This document shows positions 7,059-12,144 of a stretch of 13,445 nt of DNA, piece after piece. The notes under the pieces were generated by a model. It made no database searches. It saw only the letters and a program-made list of their open reading frames with translations, and was not told the DNA's origin. Positions within the stretch are counted from its first letter, which is position 1. Every line of letters starts with the position of its first letter. The position numbers and the translations under genes were made by a program. This DNA is from Microcaldota archaeon (GTDB lineage: Archaea; Micrarchaeota; Micrarchaeia; Micrarchaeales; Micrarchaeaceae), in contig JAGWFU010000012.1 in NCBI GenBank assembly GCA_028867845.1, positions 1 to 13,445 on the forward strand. Direction: 5' to 3'.

Positions 7059-7818
7059 CACATTCATAGCGGTTGCCTCAGTTGCTACAGTATCCATAGC
7101 GTGCTCGTTGTTCTACAATCTCTTCGCTGGGATCTTGCTCTCCGCCATCGCGTCGCTCTTTCTCTTCTTCATTCTCAGGCACTGGAAGAGAAAGGATCCG
7201 GATAGGGAGTTGCTGAGGCTTGTGACGAATGTAGTAGAGCTATACACAAAGGGTAGAGACACTATTTCGCTATTGATGGATTCAACAAGCCCTAACATGT
7301 CATTCTACGAAGGATTGGTGGGCGCTATCAAGGAGTACAAGTTGTCCGGTGATTCGGCCAACGCGTTCTTTACCATATCTGGATCCCAATCCGAATACCT
7401 CAAGGCTGCAATAGGAATCATCGTCAACTCGCTGGACAATGGAGCCAATCTCTACGAGCCTATGAAAGAGCTAAGGCAGCGTATGGAAGCCGAGCTGTCG
7501 GTCAGGGAGAAGATACTGGGCAGTGTCTCTGGCGCGTCTGCGGTGATAAGGTTCGGGTCCGTGCTGTTCCTTCCCATCTTCTCAGGAATCAGCCTTGACA
7601 TACTGGGCTTCGCCGCCACTGTCAACAGTTCTGTCTCGGCGATAAGCCCGATGGGCTTCATCCTCGTACTCTCGCTCTTCATGCTAGCCTCCAACTCCAT
7701 AAACTTTAGATATATGGGCGGCAGCGCCGCAGAGAAGGCTGCGAAGGCGGTGGTATGCGGCTCTGTTGCTATAGCCGTATTCAAAGTCACGGCCGCGCTC
7801 GCACTAACTATGCTATGA
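7045..7818 (+). CDS. TadB/TadC-like (GspF domain) pilus membrane platform protein, second copy
   Basis: This 257-residue membrane protein has hydrophobic segments at about 6-24 and 26-45, a cytoplasmic helical domain (about 50-160) and further segments at about 166-190, 200-217 and 231-255. The central region with 'LVTNVVELYTKGRDTISLLMDS' and 'LRQRMEAELSVREKILGSVSGASAVIRF' follows the pattern of the second GspF half of archaeal TadC/FlaJ-type proteins. It probably pairs with the preceding 245-residue protein as a heteromeric platform, comparable to bacterial TadB plus TadC. Its ATG lies 14 nt before the preceding stop, which favours coupled translation and fixed stoichiometry. The gene ends 16 nt before the first pilin. 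The family is well supported; the pairing is inference. Confidence 0.85.
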   Translation: MRQDNTFIAVASVATVSIACSLFYNLFAGILLSAIASLFLFFILRHWKRKDPDRELLRLVTNVVELYTKGRDTISLLMDSTSPNMSFYEGLVGAIKEYKLSGDSANAFFTISGSQSEYLKAAIGIIVNSLDNGANLYEPMKELRQRMEAELSVREKILGSVSGASAVIRFGSVLFLPIFSGISLDILGFAATVNSSVSAISPMGFILVLSLFMLASNSINFRYMGGSAAEKAAKAVVCGSVAIAVFKVTAALALTML

Positions 7819-7834
7819 CGCTTCAGGTGATAGG

Positions 7835-8086
7835 ATGCAAAATATGCAGATACCATACATGGATGAGATAACGGCGCTGCTTGCGTTGGCAAGGGCGAAG
7901 AGGGCGCAGGGCTCGCTGGAGTATATAATGATGCTCTCCGCTGTGAGCATCGTGATAGTGATAGCGCTCGCGATGGTGACCCAGCTTAAGGGCACTGCTG
8001 TGCACGCCTTCATGGGCAGCTCGAATCAGAGCGTCGCCTCCCAGCTCTCGTCACAGCTTGGCAACCTGACCTCGGGCATAAAGTGA
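7835..8086 (+). CDS. Class III signal-peptide pilin (83 aa)
   Basis: This is a small prepilin, probably a main filament subunit. A basic leader of 24 residues ends in ARAKRA, followed by the class III motif QGSLEY at 25-30 (Q as +1, E29 as +5) and a hydrophobic helix to about residue 49. That is the DUF361/class III arrangement processed by EppA-type prepilin peptidases, with cleavage expected between A24 and Q25. The mature part is about 59 residues with Gln/Ser-rich tail sequons (NQS, NLT) and no cysteine. A strong Shine-Dalgarno AGGTGAT lies at 7825-7831, only 3 nt before ATG 7835 and 12 nt before ATG 7844. The latter would shorten the leader by three residues, and either start is possible. 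It is the shortest subunit with a full motif and the only one with such a strong ribosome site, which fits high expression. Confidence 0.88.
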   Translation: MQNMQIPYMDEITALLALARAKRAQGSLEYIMMLSAVSIVIVIALAMVTQLKGTAVHAFMGSSNQSVASQLSSQLGNLTSGIK

Positions 8087-8090
8087 GCGT

Positions 8091-8483
8091 GTGCTGATGC
8101 GGACAAAGGGGCAGCTCTCGATAGAGTTTATGATATACGTAGCCATGGCCACGGCATCGCTCGTGGTCTCGCTGCGTCTGTTCACAATCGGGACGGCTGC
8201 TCAGGGGGTGTCAATCGGCAACGCGTACTCAGAGGAGCTCGCGGCAGCCATAGATGCTAACATGGGATACTCGAGCTCGGCATTCTCGGCTTACGTGCCC
8301 AGGTCAATCTGCAACGCCACCATCGGCGACGGGTACATTCGGATCGGCGGCTCCCTATTGGAGCTTGACTCGAACCTCACAATGGCGGACGGAAGCGTGT
8401 GCAGGAACTCTGGAGGCGTGGAACGCCTGCTGCTGTACAGGGTATCAAACGACACCTTCGAGCTCTCGGGGTCGGTGCCATGA
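8091..8483 (+). CDS. Class III signal-peptide pilin-like protein (130 aa)
   Basis: A short leader MLMRTKG is followed directly by QLSIEF (Q8 as +1, E12 as +5) and a hydrophobic stretch to about residue 30, the textbook class III prepilin layout. The roughly 100-residue mature domain has two cysteines (C74, C104), a likely disulfide, and three sequons (NAT, NLT, NDT). The start could be GTG 8091 (4 nt after the previous stop) or ATG 8097, which removes two residues and does not alter the motif; ATG 8097 gives the more usual MRTKGQ leader. It ends in an ATGA overlap with the next gene. It may be a second filament subunit or a minor pilin. Confidence 0.85.
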   Translation: MLMRTKGQLSIEFMIYVAMATASLVVSLRLFTIGTAAQGVSIGNAYSEELAAAIDANMGYSSSAFSAYVPRSICNATIGDGYIRIGGSLLELDSNLTMADGSVCRNSGGVERLLLYRVSNDTFELSGSVP

Positions 8484-8671
8484 AGGGGCAGGTTATCATG
8501 AGCACCATCCTCTCCCTGAGCATAGCAGTAGCGTTCTGTCTCTTCCTCGCCGCGTTTGGATCAGGGATTGAGGCAAGGGGGCTGCAGAACATTTCCGGAG
8601 CGCAGGGGATTTACTCCCTAAACTCTAACTCACTGACTGCATTGGCATCAGTCCAGCTATCAGTAACGTAG
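8480..8671 (+). CDS. Minor pilin-like membrane protein (63 aa)
   Basis: ATG 8480 overlaps the stop of the preceding pilin gene by 4 nt (ATGA) and gives MKGQVIMSTILSLSIAVAF. It starts like a class III prepilin (KG then Q at residue 4) but lacks the conserved Glu at +5, where Ser stands. The hydrophobic helix runs to about residue 26, followed by a short Asn/Ser-rich tail (NIS sequon) and no cysteine. In type IV pilus systems a +5 residue other than Glu marks minor pseudopilins that sit at the tip; using that analogy here is inference. An in-frame extension up to 8399 exists but would lie entirely within the preceding gene and is not favoured. Confidence 0.7.
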   Translation: MKGQVIMSTILSLSIAVAFCLFLAAFGSGIEARGLQNISGAQGIYSLNSNSLTALASVQLSVT

Positions 8672-8679
8672 GTGCAATA

Positions 8680-8889
8680 ATGTTCCAGGAGATAGAGATG
8701 CTTGCATCGATTGCTGCCTTCCTCGCCTTTCTCGGCGTATTCGCCTACCACCTGGGATATGCCCAGAACTACTTCTATGGCGAGTTCTCGAGCCATAGCG
8801 CGCTCCTCGCGCACGGGATACAGGTGCAAGAAGCAGCAGACCTTGCCTCAACATCCTTACAAACTACGAGTGGTGTCAATGCGACCTAG
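8680..8889 (+). CDS. Small membrane-anchored protein of the pilin array (69 aa)
   Basis: A single hydrophobic segment (about residues 8-26) follows an acidic N-terminus MFQEIEM; the rest is a soluble tail rich in Ala/Ser ending in NAT. No KG/Q prepilin cleavage motif is visible, so it may stay a membrane protein or be a very divergent minor pilin. The Shine-Dalgarno AGGTG at 8670-8674 sits 5 nt before ATG 8680 and supports this start. Its last 11 nt overlap the start of the 435-residue pilin-like gene. I do not recognise a named family. Confidence 0.7.
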   Translation: MFQEIEMLASIAAFLAFLGVFAYHLGYAQNYFYGEFSSHSALLAHGIQVQEAADLASTSLQTTSGVNAT

Positions 8890-10186
8890 GGCACAGACAA
8901 CAATGGAATTCATGATACTCCTGGGGGCATCCGCCTCGTTGGGTATTGCTGCGCTGGCGATGTACGGTCACCTTACTAGCAGCCAGAGCACGATACTTGC
9001 AAGCATAGCCAACTCATCTGGAGCCCAAGCACCGGCACAGTTCAAGCCCGCAGGCAACCAAAGCTCTATGTTGATATCCCTGGGGGGTACAAGCTACCTC
9101 AACTCCTCAAATTCCTTCTACGTCGTCATATCGGCCCCATACGGCGCATACATTGCGGGCGTGAACCTCTCGGCAGAGGGAGGCTCTGTTGCGCCGAGCT
9201 CTTATGGTGGCATGGCCAGCGACGGCATGAAGATACTGCAGTTCGCCTTCCTGCCTACTTCGGAAGGCAGCAGCTTGGTCTCCGCAGAGGCCGAAGTGGA
9301 ATACAACGGTTCCGACTTCGAGCTGCAGAAGACGGCATACACCTACTCGGTTCCTCTGCAGGGCCCTGCAGTCTTAGGGCAGGGCCCTCAGTTCTCAGCC
9401 AGCATAACGCCGCTAAACCAGTCAATACTCTATCCCATCTCAACGCCCTCAAACGTGACCTACGCTACCGAGTGGAGCCACTGCAGCTACCACGACTTCT
9501 TCAACCACCTCCTGCCTTTCCAGGCACAGTGTGGCAATGCCAATTGGGAGTTTTTCGTCTTCTCCGACTCTTGCTATTGGGGCAGCGGCGTGACCTCGGC
9601 AACCTACTGCATCACGCTCAACTCAACGCATAGCAGCTACAGCACCATATCCCAAGCCCAGAGCTACCAGTACGCAGCACGGGTAGGCATCTACAACCAG
9701 ACCATGTCGCTTGTCTCGTACATCAACAGCAGCTCCAACCATTCTATACTTGTCGGCGCGCTGAGTGCGGCGGGAACGGCGTCCGTATCGAGCGTGAGCG
9801 GGATAGGCCCCAACCCCCAGCAGGGATACGTAATCCTGAACGTATCCGGGAGGCAGAGGGCGATAGGCACCTCCAGCTATGGCAGCTACATACAGGCACT
9901 CAACAATATCGACTCGGTGCTCGGCTACTACAACCAGACCGGCATAGAGGACAGCGACCTCTCAGTGATACAGGCAGCGATACAGGGATACAACACCCAG
10001 TCGCTCCAGTTCACCAACTCCAGCAACCAGACAGACCCGCAATGTTCCCTCTATTCCAAGGCAGGGAAGCAGTTCTACAAATGCAGCCCCGTGTCCGGTC
10101 TCTACTACGTCATAGACGCGAGCATAAGCGGAGCCAAGGCCACGCAGACGTTGTCGGTTGGCGGGTCCACGATAAACATAAACTAG
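8879..10186 (+). CDS. Large class III pilin-like protein, candidate adhesin (435 aa)
   Basis: The start at ATG 8879 gives the leader MRPRA followed by QTTMEF (Q6 as +1, E10 as +5) and a hydrophobic helix to about residue 28, so this is a class III prepilin N-terminus on an unusually large protein. The frame stays open upstream to 8702, but that extension lacks a signal and lies over the previous gene. The roughly 405-residue extracellular part is Ser/Asn/Tyr/Gly-rich with about 15 N-glycosylation sequons and six cysteines (C202, C218, C232, C244, C389, C402): four clustered, two near the C-terminus. The rich glycosylation and disulfide potential suit a filament-tip or surface-exposed adhesive subunit, which is inference. 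It overlaps the preceding gene by 11 nt and is followed after 7 nt by the next pilin-like gene. Confidence 0.85.
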   Translation: MRPRAQTTMEFMILLGASASLGIAALAMYGHLTSSQSTILASIANSSGAQAPAQFKPAGNQSSMLISLGGTSYLNSSNSFYVVISAPYGAYIAGVNLSAEGGSVAPSSYGGMASDGMKILQFAFLPTSEGSSLVSAEAEVEYNGSDFELQKTAYTYSVPLQGPAVLGQGPQFSASITPLNQSILYPISTPSNVTYATEWSHCSYHDFFNHLLPFQAQCGNANWEFFVFSDSCYWGSGVTSATYCITLNSTHSSYSTISQAQSYQYAARVGIYNQTMSLVSYINSSSNHSILVGALSAAGTASVSSVSGIGPNPQQGYVILNVSGRQRAIGTSSYGSYIQALNNIDSVLGYYNQTGIEDSDLSVIQAAIQGYNTQSLQFTNSSNQTDPQCSLYSKAGKQFYKCSPVSGLYYVIDASISGAKATQTLSVGGSTININ

Positions 10187-10193
10187 GTGTGCT

Positions 10194-10583
10194 ATGAAGG
10201 CCCAGGCAGCCCTGATCGAGGCTCTTCTGTCCATCGCGGTGCTCTCGCTATCGATAACGGCGTTTGCGAACAGCGCGCTCGACTACGCGGGAAGCTTCAG
10301 CCCGCTTGGCATAAACTCATCCGAGATAGCCTACAAACTTTCGGAGCAGGTTTACGCCAACTCTACCCTGCGGTCGTGCATCTCACTCTGGAACCAGAGT
10401 TGTATGGAGAACCTATCTGCGCTAACCAGCAGAGCTTACGGATTGCGCTACTTTGGGATCGCCTTAGGTGCCAACACCGCCTCCTTTGGGTCTTCAGCAA
10501 GATGCCAAATGGTATCGACATTCTGCATACCGTTCGGCATGAACGGGACCACGGCAATGTTGTGCATGAAGAGTTGCGTATAA
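10194..10583 (+). CDS. Pilin-like protein with six cysteines (129 aa)
   Basis: The N-terminus MKAQAALIEALLSIAVL resembles a class III prepilin with a very short leader (MKA, then Q4), but the conserved Glu is at residue 9, one step late relative to Q4 as +1, so processing is less certain. The hydrophobic helix runs to about residue 24. The soluble part has cysteines at 62, 70, 104, 111, 124 and 128, enough for three disulfides, and four sequons (NSS, NST, NQS, NLS). Such a compact Cys-rich domain is unlike the other subunits. AGGTGT at 10185-10190 precedes ATG 10194. Its stop and the next start share one base (TAATG). A specialised minor pilin or capping subunit is plausible but unproven. Confidence 0.78.
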   Translation: MKAQAALIEALLSIAVLSLSITAFANSALDYAGSFSPLGINSSEIAYKLSEQVYANSTLRSCISLWNQSCMENLSALTSRAYGLRYFGIALGANTASFGSSARCQMVSTFCIPFGMNGTTAMLCMKSCV

Positions 10584-10912
10584 TGGGGTTCTACGGACTT
10601 CTTGTGGGAATGTCCCTGCTTGTCTCACTCTCTGGGCTCCTGGTTCTGGCGCATCAGGCCTCCCAGATCGCTGGAATCGCCTACCAGTACTCAGAGTACA
10701 ACAACATAGTCACGTTGTCCGCTTTTGCGCACGCCGCCTACCAGACCGCACCAACCACCCCCGCCGGCCCCGCATACTCCAGCTGGTTCCAATCCCTCCG
10801 TGCATCGGGATACCAGGACGGGATAGACGTCAGGCCGCTGAACGGGGCAGTTGCGATATCCACAACCTCAAGGCCCTATGAGGTGGAGATAATCAGAATC
10901 AACAACACTTAA
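10583..10912 (+). CDS. Small single-span membrane protein ending the pilus cluster (109 aa)
   Basis: ATG 10583 shares its A with the preceding stop (TAATG), implying translational coupling. The 109-residue product starts MGFYGLLVGMSLLVSLSGLLVLAHQ, one hydrophobic segment at about 4-24. A soluble domain follows with aromatic and Pro residues and a beta-rich C-terminal part. No positively charged leader, no Gly/Gln cleavage site and no +5 Glu are seen, so it is not a standard prepilin; a pseudopilin-like minor component or accessory anchor is possible. A longer reading from 10187 lies wholly over the preceding pilin gene and is rejected. No family is recognised. Confidence 0.72.
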   Translation: MGFYGLLVGMSLLVSLSGLLVLAHQASQIAGIAYQYSEYNNIVTLSAFAHAAYQTAPTTPAGPAYSSWFQSLRASGYQDGIDVRPLNGAVAISTTSRPYEVEIIRINNT

Positions 10913-10914
10913 AA
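10909..10914 (+). promoter_or_regulatory. Possible TATA box of tRNA-His
   Basis: TTAAAA overlaps the stop codon of the last pilus gene and lies about 33 nt upstream of the encoded G-1 of tRNA-His, compatible with initiation near 10938. Assigned from position and composition only. Confidence 0.35.
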
Positions 10915-10944
10915 GGCTCACTCAACATAATATTCCTGCAAGAT

Positions 10945-11016
10945 GGCCTTAGTGGTGTAAGGGCAGCACGGGGGACTGTGGATCCCCTAGTCCGGGTTCG
11001 ATTCCCGGCTGAGGCC
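10945..11016 (+). tRNA. tRNA-His(GTG) with encoded G-1
   Basis: The body runs from G1 at 10946 to C72 at 11015. The acceptor stem is GCCTTAG with CTGAGGC (one G-T pair). The D arm GTGT/GCAC encloses AAGGGCA. The anticodon stem GGGGA/TCCCC has loop CTGTGGA, so the anticodon is GTG at 10978-10980. The T stem CCGGG/CCCGG has loop TTCGATT. The discriminator is C73 (11016), the archaeal His identity base, and the base before G1 is an encoded G (10945) that pairs with C73, so the essential G-1 need not be added after transcription. No intron and no encoded CCA. Confidence 0.95.
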
Positions 11017-11057
11017 CTGCTGTTACAGCTTGCTCCCGCTGATTCTGCACAACAGGC

Positions 11058-11064
11058 TTAAATA
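11058..11064 (+). promoter_or_regulatory. TATA-box promoter of the ankyrin gene
   Basis: GGCTTAAATAGCG places TTAAATA about 26 nt before 11087. Transcription should start close to ATG 11090 (nearly leaderless) or about 18 nt before ATG 11105, which has its own GGAG ribosome site at 11094-11097. The existence of a good promoter suggests the broken ankyrin gene is, or recently was, expressed. Confidence 0.5.
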
Positions 11065-11104
11065 GCGAAGCGCTTACATCCTTAAATGAATGGGGAGTGA
11101 GAGC

Positions 11105-11684
11105 ATGACAGACATAAGAGACGACAAGGAGTCAGACCTAAGCATGGCGGTCATCAAGAATGACCTGGACAGCATCAGGTCTTTAGTTCATAGCTGGAAG
11201 TGACGTAAACGACGGCGGGGTGAGGGGCCGGACGCCCCTTATAACAGCGGCGATATATGGGAGGCTAGCGTCAGCCAAGTTGCTGGTAGAGCTTGGCGCA
11301 AAGGTCAACGCGCAGGACTACGCACTTGGCTACAGCGCCCTCATATGGGCCCTTGCAGGCCGCCCCTATCCAATGGCATGCATGAGCATTGAGATGGTCA
11401 GATTGCTGATTGCCTCAGGAGCGGATGTCAACACCAGAGGGAGCGGTGGATGGACTGCACTGATGTCCGCCTCGGTCAAGGGCCAGTTCGACGTAGTGAA
11501 GGAGCTGGTCAGCGCGGGAGCTGAGGTCGGCGCAAAGATGGACGATGGCAGGACCGCGGAGTCGTTCGCAAGCAGGGAGGGATTCGAGGGTATAGCGAAG
11601 TACCTCAAGCTGGCCAAGTCGCTGTCAGACGCGGGCCTGCTCAGAGGGCAGTACTCAAAGAAGAGGATGCGCCGCACCGATTAG
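11105..11684 (+). pseudogene. Ankyrin-repeat protein gene interrupted by a one-base frameshift
   Basis: Two overlapping frames encode one ankyrin protein. The first, ATG 11105 to TGA 11201-11203, encodes MTDIRDDKESDLSMAV... through 'DLDSIRSLVH' (11189-11191). Skipping the A at 11192 continues as AGSDVNDGGVRGRTPL in the second frame, which is open from 11187 to TAG 11682-11684. The joined product is about 192 residues with roughly five ankyrin repeats; three are clear ('GRTPLITAAIYGR...LGAKVNAQD', 'YSALIWALAG...SGADVNTR', 'WTALMSASVKGQ...AGAEVGAK') and no signal peptide is present. The second frame alone could start at GTG 11220 (154 residues). Ankyrin proteins bind other proteins; the partner is unknown. 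A sequencing error, a real lesion or a programmed +1 shift remain possible. The end overlaps the Nudix gene's end by 4 bp. Confidence 0.8.
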
Positions 11685-12121
11685 CTGTTGAGTCCCTTCC
11701 TATTCTTCACGACCCACTCCACAAACCTGTCCAAGTCCTTGAACAGCTTCTGCCTCCGCGCCTCGCGGGCGTTCATCCACCTGAACTCGTCGTGCTCATC
11801 GCTTATCCTGACTTTCTGCTTCCCGGCCCTGAACCTGTACACGACAAGCAGGGTGTGCCAGTCGGCCTTCTTTGTAGGTACCAGCGAGGTATAAGCCCCA
11901 GCGAGCTCGGGGTTCTTTACCTTCATCCCTGTCTCCTCCATTATCTCCCGTTCAAGAGTCTCCAGCGGCGACTCCCCCCACTCCATCTTGCCGCCCGGCA
12001 GCTGCCACAGGCCCTTGCCCACTGATGCGCCCTTCTGCCGCTTAAGGAAGAGGAACCTGCCGTCGCTGTCCTCGATCAGTGCGCCGACCCAAATTAGCAT
12101 CTTCCTTTCCTTCTTGGCCAT
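11681..12121 (-). CDS. Nudix hydrolase (MutT-like)
   Basis: This 146-residue protein is a typical single-domain Nudix length. The Nudix box GX5EX7REUXEEXGU is complete: G44, E50, then R58 E59 I60 M61 E62 E63 T64 G65 M66, the Mg2+-binding loop-helix that cleaves nucleoside-diphosphate-linked substrates. The flanking 'GLWQLPGGKMEWGE' and 'DEFRWMNARE' segments fit the MutT/NUDT15-like group, so a (d)NTP-sanitising role is likely, but substrate cannot be read from the sequence. The start at 12121 is supported by an AGGTGGG ribosome site 5 nt upstream. Longer readings to 12355 run over the AAA+ gene and are rejected. It follows the AAA+ gene by 23 nt on the same strand, so they are probably co-transcribed. 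Its TAA stop overlaps the ankyrin gene's TAG on the other strand. Confidence 0.93.
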   Translation of the reverse strand: MAKKERKMLIWVGALIEDSDGRFLFLKRQKGASVGKGLWQLPGGKMEWGESPLETLEREIMEETGMKVKNPELAGAYTSLVPTKKADWHTLLVVYRFRAGKQKVRISDEHDEFRWMNAREARRQKLFKDLDRFVEWVVKNRKGLNS

Positions 12122-12144
12122 AAGCCCACCTTTTACTTTGCTCT

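Noticed and set aside
8399..8479. 27-codon upstream extension of the 63-residue minor pilin
   Set aside because: Lies inside the preceding pilin gene; the internal ATG at 8480 restores an N-terminal pilin-like MKGQ segment with an ATGA junction.
8702..8878. 59-codon upstream extension of the 435-residue pilin
   Set aside because: Overlaps the 69-residue gene in another frame and would bury the class III signal at an internal position.
10187..10582. Upstream extension of the 109-residue gene
   Set aside because: Fully overlaps the six-cysteine pilin gene, which has the better ribosome site and N-terminal signal.
11019..11029. GCTG-TTA-CAGC hairpin just after tRNA-His
   Set aside because: Only 4 pairs with a 3-nt loop and no T run; too weak to call a terminator.
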